This document shows, piece by piece, positions 16,767 through 26,452 of a DNA stretch of 64,000 nt. Position numbers and translations under genes: made by a program. Origin of the DNA: Pseudomonas fragi (GTDB taxonomy: Bacteria > Pseudomonadota > Gammaproteobacteria > Pseudomonadales > Pseudomonadaceae). Numbering within the stretch: the stretch's first letter is position 1; every line of letters begins with the position of its first letter. Under the pieces are notes generated by a model. The model did no database searches. It was not told the origin of the DNA and saw only the letters and a program-made list of their open reading frames with translations. The stretch covers positions 248,001-312,000 of the forward strand of contig NZ_NQKQ01000001.1 of assembly GCF_002269505.1 (NCBI RefSeq), read 5' to 3'.

Positions 16767-16871
16767 GTAGTCGCTGACGAGGCACGAGGCTGCGAAAAGG
16801 GCCGAAGGACCTTCAGAAAGCCCGGGCTGCTGCGCAGCCCATCGCAGCCTTCGTACCTCGTCAGCGACTAC
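16767..16871. repeat. 105-bp inverted repeat between msrA and rlmJ
   Basis: The left arm GTAGTCGCTGACGAGG (16767 onward, 29 bases) pairs with a right arm ending at 16871, with one substitution and one single-base indel. Inside are two smaller hairpins, GAAGGACCTTC and GGGCTGC-TGC-GCAGCCC. Transcribed from either side it folds into a long cruciform, so it probably ends both convergent transcripts. The design resembles dispersed Pseudomonas intergenic repeats. Confidence 0.85.
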
Positions 16872-16874
16872 GGT

Positions 16875-17711
16875 TTACTCAGCGATCAACCATTCCATCT
16901 GCCAGCCACCCTGGGTTTGCCCCAGTTTCTTGGCCAGCCACGGCAGCAGTTCACGCAGTTCTTCTTCCAGCCCCCAAGGCGGGTTGGCAATGGCCAGACC
17001 CGAGCCATTGAGACTGTTAGGCGTGTCCAGCGGATGCACGAACAACTCCACCTGGAGCAACTTCGGTGCACCTGAACCTGCCAGATCCTGATAGAAGCGG
17101 CGCAGCTGGCGTTTGTCCTTGATCGGATACCAGATCGCTACCACGGTCTGGCGCATGCGGCTGATCGCGTCTTTCAACGATTCAGCGCAGCGCTTCATTT
17201 CGTCGAGTTTCTCGAACGGCGGGTCGATCAGCATCAAGCCACGCTTTTCAGCCACCGGCAGCAAAGCACGCGGCACATGCCAGCCTTCGCCCAAATGCAC
17301 CGCTACGCGGCGGTCACCCTTCATGTTGTCTTTGAGCAACACGCCGTCTTCGGGGTGTTTTTCGTTCAACAGCACGCGGTCCTGGGAACGGGTCAAGCGC
17401 CGCGTCCACTCCGGCGAGCCCGGGTAATAGCGCAACTCGCCATCCGGGTTCATCTTGTGCAGCACTTGCATGTAGTCATCAGTCACTGCAGGCAGGTCTT
17501 TCTGCCCCCACAACCGTGCAATGCCTTCCAGGTACTCGCCCGTGCGGTTGGCCTGATCGCCCTTGAGGTCGTACAGACCAATACCGGCGTGGGTATCGAG
17601 GTAAGCAAAAGGCTGCTCTTTGCGCGACATCAGGGCGATGAGGCGGGTCAAGACGATATGTTTGAAGACGTCGGCATGGTTGCCGGCGTGGAAGGCGTGA
17701 CGATAGTTCAT
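16875..17711 (-). CDS. rlmJ: 23S rRNA (adenine-2030-N6)-methyltransferase RlmJ
   Basis: 278 residues, full length. The N-terminus MNYRHAFHAGNHADVFKHIV is characteristic of RlmJ, and the catalytic DPPF motif is at 163-166. It methylates A2030 of 23S rRNA before ribosome assembly, using S-adenosylmethionine. The start ATG at 17711 has AGGAG 6 bases upstream. It converges on msrA across the 105-bp inverted repeat. Confidence 0.95.
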   Translation of the reverse strand: MNYRHAFHAGNHADVFKHIVLTRLIALMSRKEQPFAYLDTHAGIGLYDLKGDQANRTGEYLEGIARLWGQKDLPAVTDDYMQVLHKMNPDGELRYYPGSPEWTRRLTRSQDRVLLNEKHPEDGVLLKDNMKGDRRVAVHLGEGWHVPRALLPVAEKRGLMLIDPPFEKLDEMKRCAESLKDAISRMRQTVVAIWYPIKDKRQLRRFYQDLAGSGAPKLLQVELFVHPLDTPNSLNGSGLAIANPPWGLEEELRELLPWLAKKLGQTQGGWQMEWLIAE

Positions 17712-17806
17712 GGTTGCTCCTGCGCAGGAGCCGAAGTTTACCTTGTACGCAACCTGACGTCAGGTGGCGGGCGGTTTTTCCGAGATACGGTGAGCAACAC
17801 CCAGGC

Positions 17807-17842
17807 AAAAAAAAACGGCCCGTCTCACCTGGAGACGGGCCG
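17807..17842 (-). terminator. Rho-independent terminator of putP
   Basis: On the minus strand an 11-bp perfect stem (CGGCCCGTCTC / GAGACGGGCCG, loop of 5) is followed by nine U residues (plus-strand A run 17807-17815). It begins about 40 bases after the putP stop. Confidence 0.93.
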
Positions 17843-17881
17843 CTTCTGAACACTTCAGGGTCAGCGCATGCGCTTGCCCGA

Positions 17882-19369
17882 TCAGTGGTTTTGCTGGAAG
17901 TCTTTCTCAGCAGCGTCGAAACGCTCGATCATGCCCTTGCTTGGGCCTTTGCCTGCAAGGCTTGCGAGCACGATGGCCAGGCTACCCAGGATAAAGCCCG
18001 GGATGATTTCGTACAGACCGAACAGGGCGAAATGCTTCCACACGATCACGGTAATGGCACCGACCAGGATACCGGCCAACGCACCATTACGGGTCATGCC
18101 TTTCCACAGTACCGAGATAAGAACAACCGGACCGAACGCAGCACCGAAGCCTGCCCATGCGTAGCTCACCAGACCCAGCACACGGTTCTCAGGGTTGGAG
18201 GCCAGTGCGATGGCGATCAGTGCAACCACCAGCACCATGATCCGGCCAACCCATACCAGCTCCAGCTGGGAGGCATTTTTACGCAGGAAGGATTTGTAGA
18301 AGTCTTCAGTCAGGGCACTGGAGCACACCAGCAACTGGCAGCTCAGGGTACTCATGACCGCAGCCAGAATGGCCGACAGCAGGACACCGGCAATCCACGG
18401 ATTGAACAGCAGCTTGGCCAGTTCGATGAACACGCGTTCCGGGTTTTCGGTCACAGGCCCGGCCACTTCAGGGTGTGCCGAGAAGTACGCGATACCGAAG
18501 AAACCTACAGCCACCGTACCGGCCAGGCACAGGATCATCCACGTCATGGAGATGCGACGCGCCTTGGCGATCGACTTGACCGAATCAGCGGCCATGAAAC
18601 GCGCCAGGATGTGCGGCTGGCCGAAGTAACCCAGGCCCCAGCCCATCAACGAGATGATACCGATAAAGGACGTACCCTTGAGCATGTCGAAGTTGCTAGG
18701 GTCGTTGGCCTCGATGGCCAGGAACGTGGTGTCCACGCCGCCAGTGGCCAGCAGCACGATGATTGGCGTCAGGATCAGCGCGAAAATCATCAGGGTGGCC
18801 TGCACGGTGTCAGTCCAGCTCACGGCCAGGAAGCCGCCGATAAAGGTGTAGGCAATGGTCGCAGCAGCGCCGGCCCAGAGAGCGGACTCATAAGACATGC
18901 CGAAGGTGCTTTCGAACAGACGGGCACCGGCCACGATGCCGGATGCACAGTAGATGGTGAAGAACACCAGAATCACGATGGCCGAGATGATTCGCAGCAA
19001 ACCGCTTTTGTCTTCAAAACGGCTGGAGAAGTAATCCGGCAAGGTCAGTGCATCACCGTTGTGCTCGGTCTGCACCCGCAGGCGACCGGCAACAAACAGC
19101 CAGTTCAGGTAAGCACCGGTCACCAGACCGATGGCGATCCAGCTTTCCGACAGACCGGACATGTAGATCGCGCCCGGCAAACCCATCAACAACCAGCCGC
19201 TCATGTCGGAGGCGCCAGCGGACAATGCAGTTACAACGCTGCCCAGGCTACGGCCACCGAGAATATAGTCAGAAAGGTTGTTGGTGGAGCGATAAGCCAT
19301 CAGGCCAATCAGCACCATTGCCGCGATATAGATCACGAACGTGATCAGAGTTGGGTTACTAACACTCAT
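17882..19369 (-). CDS. putP: Sodium/proline symporter PutP
   Basis: 495 residues, solute:sodium symporter family with about 13 membrane helices. The N-terminal region has SDYILGGRSLGSVVTALSAG followed by ASDMSGWLLMGLPGA, the Na+ and proline site of PutP, then ALTLPDYFSSRF. It imports proline with Na+ across the inner membrane. It is transcribed away from putA, with a 460-bp control region between them containing PutA-type operators, and ends at a strong terminator. Divergent putP-putA is the classic arrangement for proline use as carbon and nitrogen source. Confidence 0.97.
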   Translation of the reverse strand: MSVSNPTLITFVIYIAAMVLIGLMAYRSTNNLSDYILGGRSLGSVVTALSAGASDMSGWLLMGLPGAIYMSGLSESWIAIGLVTGAYLNWLFVAGRLRVQTEHNGDALTLPDYFSSRFEDKSGLLRIISAIVILVFFTIYCASGIVAGARLFESTFGMSYESALWAGAAATIAYTFIGGFLAVSWTDTVQATLMIFALILTPIIVLLATGGVDTTFLAIEANDPSNFDMLKGTSFIGIISLMGWGLGYFGQPHILARFMAADSVKSIAKARRISMTWMILCLAGTVAVGFFGIAYFSAHPEVAGPVTENPERVFIELAKLLFNPWIAGVLLSAILAAVMSTLSCQLLVCSSALTEDFYKSFLRKNASQLELVWVGRIMVLVVALIAIALASNPENRVLGLVSYAWAGFGAAFGPVVLISVLWKGMTRNGALAGILVGAITVIVWKHFALFGLYEIIPGFILGSLAIVLASLAGKGPSKGMIERFDAAEKDFQQNH

Positions 19370-19829
19370 TGATAAAGCCCTGGCATTGTTTTTATGTTTA
19401 GCGGCGGTCTGGCCGTACGCTCACAAACGTCCTGTTTGAGACGATTAACCTTGCCGCGCATTTATGACTGATGTTTCCCCAGGAAATCCATCAGCCGATG
19501 AACCAATCTTCTGTAGGAGGTTGCACCTTGGGCGCGAATGCTATGCAACAAAGCAAATCAGGTGCAACCAGTTTCTGCGAGCCAAGTTGCACCTTGTCGC
19601 CTTTTCGTCTCAATTCGGAGTTTTTGCGCCTTTTCGGAGCAAAGACCCGACCAAACCAAAGAAAAAGCACCACAGCAGCGCACTGATTTCACCCCGCCGG
19701 AATATTCCTGACGAAGCGTCGACCAATCGACAAAAAAACGGGTTGCACCTAGTTGCACCCGTTTCTGCGCAGCGCTAATCTGGCCGCCAGCTGCTGCCAC
19801 GCAAATGTGGCACCCATGAGGATAAAAAA
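19370..19829. promoter_or_regulatory. putP-putA divergent control region with six GTTGCA operators
   Basis: GTTGCA or its complement TGCAAC occurs at 19520, 19544, 19563, 19586, 19742 and 19752. Five of the six fit the longer form (G/A)GTTGCACC or its complement. GTTGCA is the known recognition core of the PutA ribbon-helix-helix repressor. Four sites form a left cluster spaced about 19-24 bp apart, and two sit 10 bp apart as a right pair about 70 bp before putA. PutA bound here would repress both genes without proline. No open frame in this gap looks real. Confidence 0.75.
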
Positions 19830-22800
19830 ATGGCTACCACCACCCTTGGGGTCAAACTTGATGACCCGACCCGCGAGCGCCTCAAGGCCGCCGCGACCTC
19901 GATTGATCGCACGCCACACTGGCTGATCAAGCAGGCAATCTTCAATTACCTGGAAAAACTCGAGGGTGGTGCAACCCTGACCGAGTTGAGCGGCATCCCT
20001 GGCACTGCCAGTGATGACGCCGACGAAGTACACGCCGACCACGCGCATCAATGCTTCCTGGAGTTTGCCGAAAGCATCCTGCCGCAATCCGTACTGCGCG
20101 CTGCCATCACTTCGGCGTACCGTCGCCCGGAACCCGAAGTAGTGCCCATGCTGCTGGAGCAGGCTCGCCTGCCGGCCCCGATGGCCGAAGCCACGCAAGC
20201 CCTGGCTGCCTCGATTGCCGAAAAACTGCGCAATCAGAAGAGCGCCGGTGGCCGTGCCGGTATCGTGCAAGGCCTGCTGCAGGAGTTCTCCCTGTCGTCC
20301 CAGGAAGGCGTGGCACTGATGTGCCTGGCCGAAGCGCTGCTGCGTATCCCGGACAAAGGCACCCGCGACGCCCTGATCCGCGACAAGATCAGTACCGGCA
20401 ACTGGCACCCGCACCTGGGCAACAGTCCGTCGCTGTTCGTCAACGCCGCGACCTGGGGCCTGCTGCTGACCGGCAAGCTGGTCTCGACGCACAACGAAGC
20501 AGGCCTGACCTCCTCCCTGAGCCGCATTATCGGCAAAAGCGGCGAGCCGATGATCCGCAAGGGCGTCGACATGGCCATGCGCCTGATGGGCGAGCAGTTT
20601 GTCACCGGCGAAACCATCGCCGAAGCCCTGGCCAACGCCACGCGCTTTGAAGCCAAGGGCTTTCGTTATTCCTACGACATGCTCGGCGAAGCCGCACTGA
20701 CCGAACATGACGCCCAGAAGTACCTTGCGTCCTACGAACAAGCCATCCACTCGATCGGCAAAGCCTCCCACGGTCGCGGTATCTATGAAGGCCCGGGCAT
20801 CTCCATCAAGCTGTCGGCCCTGCACCCGCGTTACAGCCGCGCCCAGTATGAGCGCGTGATGGACGAGCTGTACCCGCGCCTGCTGTCGCTGACCTTGCTG
20901 GCCAAGAAGTACGACATCGGCCTCAACATTGATGCCGAAGAAGCCGATCGCCTGGAAATCTCCCTCGATCTGCTCGAACGCCTGTGCTTCGAGCCGCAAC
21001 TGGCGGGCTGGAACGGCATTGGCTTCGTGATTCAGGCCTATCAGAAACGCTGCCCGTATGTGATCGACTATGTCATCGACCTGGCGCGCCGCAGCCGTCA
21101 TCGCCTGATGATCCGCCTGGTGAAGGGCGCGTACTGGGACAGCGAAATCAAACGCGCCCAAGTAGAAGGCCTGGAAGGCTATCCGGTCTACACCCGCAAG
21201 GTGTACACCGACGTGTCCTACCTTGCTTGCGCGAAAAAGCTGCTGGCCGTGCCAGAAGCCATTTACCCGCAATTCGCCACCCACAATGCCCAAACGTTGT
21301 CGGCGATTTACCACATTGCCGGTCAGAACTACTACCCGGGCCAGTACGAGTTCCAATGCCTGCACGGCATGGGCGAACCCCTCTACGAACAGGTTGTAGG
21401 CAAAGTTTCTGAAGGCAAGTTGAACCGTCCGTGCCGTGTATACGCTCCGGTCGGCACCCACGAAACACTGCTGGCGTACCTGGTTCGCCGTTTGCTGGAA
21501 AACGGCGCGAACACCTCGTTCGTTAACCGTATCGCCGACCACACCATCGCGATCCATGAGCTGGTAGCCGACCCGGTAAGCCAGATAGAGCAAATGGCTA
21601 CGGCCGAAGGCGGCTTCGGCTTGCCGCACCCGCGCATCCCGCTGCCGCGTGACTTGTATGGCAGCGAACGTGCCAACTCCAGCGGCATCGACATGTCCAA
21701 CGAACACCGTTTGGCGTCGTTGTCCTGCGCCTTGCTGGCCACGGCCCACAACGACTGGAAAGCCGCGCCGATGCTCGGTTGCGACTCCAGCAGCGAAACG
21801 CCTGCGGCGGTGCGTAACCCGGCCGACCTGCGTGACGTGGTCGGTTATGTACAAGAAGCCACCGTTGAGGATGCCGACAACGCCATCCAGTGCGCCCTGA
21901 GCGCCGCGCCGATCTGGCAGGCCACTCCGCCCGCCGAGCGCGCAGCGATCCTGGAACGTGCCGCCGACCTGATGGAAGGCGAGATCCAGCCACTGATGGG
22001 CCTGCTGGCCCGTGAAGCCGGCAAGACCTTCGCCAACGCTATCGCCGAAGTGCGCGAAGCCGTCGACTTCCTGCGTTACTACGCGGTACAGGCCCGCAAC
22101 GACTTCACCAACGATGCCCACCGTCCGTTGGGCCCGGTGGTCTGCATCAGCCCGTGGAACTTCCCGCTGGCAATCTTCAGCGGCCAGGTAGCTGCAGCAT
22201 TGGCTGCCGGCAACCCGGTACTGGCCAAGCCTGCCGAGCAAACACCGCTGGTAGCTGCCCAAGCCGTACGCATTCTGCTCGAAGCCGGCATCCCGCAAGG
22301 CGTGCTGCAATTGCTGCCGGGCCGTGGCGAAACCGTCGGTGCACGCCTGGTGGGCGATGATCGCGTCAAAGGCGTGATGTTCACCGGCTCCACCGAAGTT
22401 GCACGGTTGCTTCAACGCAACGTGGCAGGCCGCCTGGATGCTCAGGGCCGTCCTATCCCGCTGATCGCCGAAACTGGCGGCCAGAACGCCATGATCGTCG
22501 ACTCTTCGGCGCTGACCGAGCAAGTGGTTATCGACGTTGTGTCTTCGGCGTTCGACAGCGCCGGTCAACGCTGCTCGGCTCTACGCGTACTGTGCCTGCA
22601 GGAAGATTCGGCAGACCGCGTCATCGAAATGCTCAAAGGTGCCATGGCCGAGTCGCGCATGGGCAACCCTGAGCGCCTGAACGTGGATATTGGCCCGGTG
22701 ATTGACGCCGAAGCCAAAGCCGGGATCGAGCAACACATCCAGGGCATGCGCGACAAGGGCCGTACTGTTTACCAAATGGCCATTGCCGATATCGAAGAAT

Positions 22801-23783
22801 GCAAACGCGGCACCTTCGTCATGCCGACCCTGATTGAACTGGAAAGCTTTGACGAGCTGGAACGGGAAATCTTCGGGCCGGTGCTGCACGTGGTTCGCTA
22901 CAAGCGTAAAGACATCGACCAGTTGATCGCTCAGATCAACGCTTCGGGTTATGGCCTGACGCTGGGCGTGCATACCCGTATCGACGAAACCATCGCCAAG
23001 GTGGTCAACAACGTCAACGCCGGTAACGTCTACGTCAACCGCAACATCGTGGGTGCCGTGGTCGGCGTGCAACCCTTTGGCGGCGAAGGCTTGTCAGGTA
23101 CCGGCCCGAAAGCCGGTGGCCCGCTGTACCTGTACCGCCTGCTGTCGACCCGCCCCGGCAATGCAATCGAGCAATCGTTCGCCAAGGTCGATGCTGTGAC
23201 CGCACCGGACACCCAGGCCCGCGAAGCCATGAGCAAACCGCTTACCGCCCTGCAAGCCTGGGCAACCAGCAACCAGCAGCCAGCGCTGGCCGAACTGTGC
23301 AGCGAATACGCCGCACATTCGCAAAGCGGCATCACGCGCTTGCTCAACGGCCCGACCGGCGAGCGCAACAGCTACGCCATCCTGCCGCGCGAACATGTGC
23401 TGTGCCTGGCCGAGGTTGAAAGCGACCTGTTGATCCAACTGGCTGCCGTTCTGGCCGTGGGCAGCTCGGCTGTTCTGCCGCAAAGCGAACTGGCCAAGGC
23501 CCTGCTGGCACGTCTGCCAAAAGAGGTGCAAGCACGCACCACTCTGGTGGCGGACTGGACCAAGGACGATGTGATCTTCGACGCCGTCCTGCACCACGGC
23601 GACTGCGACCAGTTGCGTGATGTGTGTCAGCAAGTGGCGCAACGCGCAGGCGCTATCGTTGGCGTGCAGGGCCTGTCCCAGGGCGAAACCAACATTGCCC
23701 TGGAACGCTTGGTGATCGAGCGCGCACTGAGCGTCAACACCGCTGCTGCGGGTGGCAACGCAAGCCTGATGACCATCGGTTGA
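19830..23783 (+). CDS. putA: Trifunctional PutA: repressor, proline dehydrogenase, P5C dehydrogenase
   Basis: 1317 residues, the long three-function form. Order: ribbon-helix-helix DNA-binding domain (1-47, TTLGVKLDDPTRERLKAAA), linker arm, FAD-dependent proline dehydrogenase barrel (about 260-570), NAD-dependent glutamate-semialdehyde dehydrogenase (about 650-1130, catalytic Cys 915 in SAGQRCSALRV), and a C-terminal domain that closes the substrate tunnel. It oxidises proline to glutamate in two steps at the inner membrane and, when proline is absent, represses putA and putP. The start ATG lies 10 bases after TGAGGAT. A bidirectional terminator follows. Confidence 0.98.
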   Translation: MATTTLGVKLDDPTRERLKAAATSIDRTPHWLIKQAIFNYLEKLEGGATLTELSGIPGTASDDADEVHADHAHQCFLEFAESILPQSVLRAAITSAYRRPEPEVVPMLLEQARLPAPMAEATQALAASIAEKLRNQKSAGGRAGIVQGLLQEFSLSSQEGVALMCLAEALLRIPDKGTRDALIRDKISTGNWHPHLGNSPSLFVNAATWGLLLTGKLVSTHNEAGLTSSLSRIIGKSGEPMIRKGVDMAMRLMGEQFVTGETIAEALANATRFEAKGFRYSYDMLGEAALTEHDAQKYLASYEQAIHSIGKASHGRGIYEGPGISIKLSALHPRYSRAQYERVMDELYPRLLSLTLLAKKYDIGLNIDAEEADRLEISLDLLERLCFEPQLAGWNGIGFVIQAYQKRCPYVIDYVIDLARRSRHRLMIRLVKGAYWDSEIKRAQVEGLEGYPVYTRKVYTDVSYLACAKKLLAVPEAIYPQFATHNAQTLSAIYHIAGQNYYPGQYEFQCLHGMGEPLYEQVVGKVSEGKLNRPCRVYAPVGTHETLLAYLVRRLLENGANTSFVNRIADHTIAIHELVADPVSQIEQMATAEGGFGLPHPRIPLPRDLYGSERANSSGIDMSNEHRLASLSCALLATAHNDWKAAPMLGCDSSSETPAAVRNPADLRDVVGYVQEATVEDADNAIQCALSAAPIWQATPPAERAAILERAADLMEGEIQPLMGLLAREAGKTFANAIAEVREAVDFLRYYAVQARNDFTNDAHRPLGPVVCISPWNFPLAIFSGQVAAALAAGNPVLAKPAEQTPLVAAQAVRILLEAGIPQGVLQLLPGRGETVGARLVGDDRVKGVMFTGSTEVARLLQRNVAGRLDAQGRPIPLIAETGGQNAMIVDSSALTEQVVIDVVSSAFDSAGQRCSALRVLCLQEDSADRVIEMLKGAMAESRMGNPERLNVDIGPVIDAEAKAGIEQHIQGMRDKGRTVYQMAIADIEECKRGTFVMPTLIELESFDELEREIFGPVLHVVRYKRKDIDQLIAQINASGYGLTLGVHTRIDETIAKVVNNVNAGNVYVNRNIVGAVVGVQPFGGEGLSGTGPKAGGPLYLYRLLSTRPGNAIEQSFAKVDAVTAPDTQAREAMSKPLTALQAWATSNQQPALAELCSEYAAHSQSGITRLLNGPTGERNSYAILPREHVLCLAEVESDLLIQLAAVLAVGSSAVLPQSELAKALLARLPKEVQARTTLVADWTKDDVIFDAVLHHGDCDQLRDVCQQVAQRAGAIVGVQGLSQGETNIALERLVIERALSVNTAAAGGNASLMTIG

Positions 23784-23800
23784 TGGTGTGACAGGGCAAT

Positions 23801-23838
23801 AAAAAACCGGGCACCCGAAAGGTTTGCCCGGTTTTTTT
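23801..23838. terminator. Bidirectional terminator after putA
   Basis: CCGGGCA / TGCCCGG stem flanked by A6 on the left and T7 on the right. It can end putA on the plus strand and the convergent membrane-protein gene on the minus strand. Confidence 0.88.
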
Positions 23839-23849
23839 ACGCCATGAAG

Positions 23850-24431
23850 TCAGCGCTGGATCGTGCACTCGATATAGGCAACGATGGCCATCAACAGCGT
23901 GCCGGCCACCATCCAGGCAAAATTGGCGTAGCTCAGGGCCTTGTTAACGCTGCCCTGCGGGTCACCCGCCAGCATATTGATTGCACGCTGGGCCGCCACC
24001 AACATGGCACAACAACCGGCAATCAGCACCGCATTGGTGAACAGCACATAGACAGCATCCGAGGGTCGGGTAAAAAGCGTGGACACCAGCACCGAGAACA
24101 TGACCAGTAGCATGATGAGCAGGCCTCTGGTCTCGGGCTGCCAAAAAAAGCAACGCCCTGTTCTGTCGAGACCGTTCTGAACCACTTCAAACAGCGGCAG
24201 GATAAAGAACGGCCAGAGCGCAGCGCGCATCACCGGCGTGATTTGCACCCCGGTTACCGCTTTGTAGGACGCCCAGTTGCGATATGACCAGTAGACCATG
24301 TATCCACCTGCCGTAAGCCCATACAGCAGCAGAAACTTGCTGACAGACACGACATAGAGATCGATTCGTTTGTCGTCACAAGACAATGTTGTCTTCGATA
24401 GCCTGTTGCCAGCCTCAGTAGCAGGGTTCAT
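23850..24431 (-). CDS. Membrane protein of unknown function
   Basis: 193 residues from the ATG at 24431; an in-frame extension to 24485 exists, and neither start has a strong ribosome site. Four hydrophobic stretches are visible: around FLLLYGLTAGGYMVYW, then AALWPFFILPLFEVV, then LIMLLVMFSVLVSTLF running into the next, and a C-terminal FAWMVAGTLLMAIVAYIEC. The N-terminal 35 residues are polar with one CDDK motif. I do not recognise the family; it resembles small DUF-type inner-membrane proteins. It converges on putA and diverges from the antiporter gene at 24675. Confidence 0.6.
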   Translation of the reverse strand: MNPATEAGNRLSKTTLSCDDKRIDLYVVSVSKFLLLYGLTAGGYMVYWSYRNWASYKAVTGVQITPVMRAALWPFFILPLFEVVQNGLDRTGRCFFWQPETRGLLIMLLVMFSVLVSTLFTRPSDAVYVLFTNAVLIAGCCAMLVAAQRAINMLAGDPQGSVNKALSYANFAWMVAGTLLMAIVAYIECTIQR

Positions 24432-24579
24432 ATCAAGTCCGTGCGTAAGTGTGAGGCCGCAGTACACACAATTTACCTGATACAAAAATGCAGTAAAAAT
24501 CCCATAATTTTGTAAGAAAGACCTTCAGTCCTACTAGGCAGACACAAACACCCCCAGGGTGTAAAACATTCAAACCTTT

Positions 24580-24610
24580 TTGACAGCCCGCCAATAGCGC
24601 AGGTTAGAAT
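24580..24610 (+). promoter_or_regulatory. Candidate sigma-70 promoter of the NhaP2-like antiporter
   Basis: TTGACA (24580-24585) is a perfect -35. TAGAAT (24605-24610) matches the -10 at five of six, but the 19-bp spacer is long. Transcription would begin near 24617, leaving a leader of about 58 bases. Confidence 0.5.
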
Positions 24611-24674
24611 CGATGGCACGCAGACTGCATGCCAGGCCTGCACCCTGTCTTTTGAGCTTTCTGGAGTACTGCCT

Positions 24675-26417
24675 TTGAATGCGACGACCATCAACAGCCT
24701 GTTCTTGATCGGCGCGTTGCTGGTAGGTGCAAGCATCCTGGTAAGTTCTCTGTCTTCGCGCCTTGGCATCCCGATACTCGTCATCATCCTTGCGGTAGGC
24801 ATGACGGCGGGGGTCGATGGCGGCGGCATCATTTTTGACAACTACCCCACGGCCTATCTGGTGGGCAACCTTGCCCTGGCGGTGATTTTGCTCGATGGCG
24901 GCTTGCGCACCCGGGTTTCCAGTTTTCGCGTGGCGTTATGGCCCGCGTTATCGCTGGCCACGGTGGGGGTGATGATCACCACGGGGTTGACCGGCTTGAT
25001 GGCCGCCTGGCTGTTCAATCTCAACTTGATCCAGGGCTTGCTGGTCGGCGCCATTGTCGGCTCCACCGATGCCGCCGCAGTGTTCTCGCTACTGGGCGGC
25101 AAGGGCCTGAACGAACGGGTTTCAGCCAGCCTCGAGATCGAGTCCGGCAGCAACGATCCTATGGCGGTGTTCCTCACCGTTACCCTGATCGACATGCTCG
25201 CCAGTGGCGAAACCGGCCTGCACTGGAGCCTGTTACTCAATTTGCTGAGTGAGTTTGCCATCGGCGGCACGGTCGGCCTGGCAGGTGGCTGGCTGATGCT
25301 GCAGATGGTCAACCGTATCAATCTGGCCAACGGCCTGTACCCGATTCTGGTGATCGCAGGCGGGCTGGTGGTGTTCTCCCTGACCAACGCCCTGCACGGC
25401 AGCGGCTTCCTCGCGGTCTACCTGTGCGGCCTGGTAATCGGCAACAGCCCGATCCGCAGCCGTCATGGCATTTTGCATATGCTCGACGGCATGGCCTGGC
25501 TGGCCCAGATCGGCATGTTCCTGGTGCTGGGCTTACTGGTCACGCCACACGATCTGCTGCCCATCGCCATTCCGGCCCTGGCACTGGCCCTGTGGATGAT
25601 TCTGTTCGCCCGTCCGCTGTCGGTAATGGTGGGCCTGCTACCCTTCAAAGCCTTCCATGGACGCGAAAAAGCCTTTATCTCGTGGGTTGGCCTGCGTGGA
25701 GCGGTGCCGATCATTCTGGCCGTGTTTCCGTTGATGGCAGGGCTGCCCAATGCCCAGCTGTATTTCAACCTGGCGTTCTTTATCGTGCTGGTATCTCTTC
25801 TGGTGCAAGGTACCAGCCTGCCGTGGGTCGCCAAGCTGCTCAAGGTGACCGTGCCGCCTGATCTGGCCCCTGTATCCCGCTCAGCCCTTGAAGTCCATGT
25901 CACCAGCGAGTGGGAGCTCTTTGTTTATCGCCTCGACGCACAAAATTGGTGCATCGGTGCGGCCCTGCGTGAACTGAAAATGCCCGACGGCACTCGTATC
26001 GCAGCCCTGTTTCGCGATAAAAAACTGCTCCACCCGTCGGGTAGTACCACTCTTGAAGTGGGTGATCTGCTCTGCGTCATCGGCCACGAACACGACTTGC
26101 CTGCCTTGGGCAAACTGTTCAGCCAGCCTCCGAGCCGTGGCCTGGACTTGCGCTTCTTCGGCGACTTCGTGCTCGAAGGCGACGCTCAGCTGGGCGCTGT
26201 AGCCGCCTTGTACGGCCTGAAGCTGGACGGCATCGACCCGGACACCTCGCTGAGCAGCTTCATTGCCCACAAGGTCGGCGGCGCGCCGGTGGTCGGCGAC
26301 CAGGTGGAGTGGAACAACACCATCTGGACGGTCGCGATGATGGAAGGGAACAAGATCGCCAAAGTGGGCGTCAGATTCCCCGAAGGAAGTACCCCGGGCC
26401 CGGGGCTGTTCCTCTAA
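24675..26417 (+). CDS. Potassium/proton antiporter, NhaP2/CvrA type
   Basis: 580 residues from a TTG start preceded by CTGGAG. The first ~390 residues form the CPA1 membrane domain with about 12 helices: [14 protein letters not shown] and [20 protein letters not shown] carry the Asp residues of the ion path, and [14 protein letters not shown] is the conserved late helix. The C-terminal ~190 residues are cytosolic: an RCK_C/TrkA-C-like domain (about 400-485) then a CorC/HlyC-type domain. This arrangement marks the NhaP2/CvrA K+/H+ antiporters used for cytoplasmic potassium and volume control. mscK follows after 35 bases, grouping two osmotic-stress functions. Confidence 0.88.
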   Translation: MNATTINSLFLIGALLVGASILVSSLSSRLGIPILVIILAVGMTAGVDGGGIIFDNYPTAYLVGNLALAVILLDGGLRTRVSSFRVALWPALSLATVGVMITTGLTGLMAAWLFNLNLIQGLLVGAIVGSTDAAAVFSLLGGKGLNERVSASLEIESGSNDPMAVFLTVTLIDMLASGETGLHWSLLLNLLSEFAIGGTVGLAGGWLMLQMVNRINLANGLYPILVIAGGLVVFSLTNALHGSGFLAVYLCGLVIGNSPIRSRHGILHMLDGMAWLAQIGMFLVLGLLVTPHDLLPIAIPALALALWMILFARPLSVMVGLLPFKAFHGREKAFISWVGLRGAVPIILAVFPLMAGLPNAQLYFNLAFFIVLVSLLVQGTSLPWVAKLLKVTVPPDLAPVSRSALEVHVTSEWELFVYRLDAQNWCIGAALRELKMPDGTRIAALFRDKKLLHPSGSTTLEVGDLLCVIGHEHDLPALGKLFSQPPSRGLDLRFFGDFVLEGDAQLGAVAALYGLKLDGIDPDTSLSSFIAHKVGGAPVVGDQVEWNNTIWTVAMMEGNKIAKVGVRFPEGSTPGPGLFL

Positions 26418-26452
26418 ACTCCAACTTTCTGACCTTTGTCTGACCGGTATCT

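Noticed and set aside
19749-22568. Long open frame (939 codons) on the minus strand opposite putA
   Set aside because: It is the antisense shadow of putA in GC-rich DNA; composition is Arg/Gly/Ala/His-rich and no domain is recognisable, while the plus strand encodes a full PutA.
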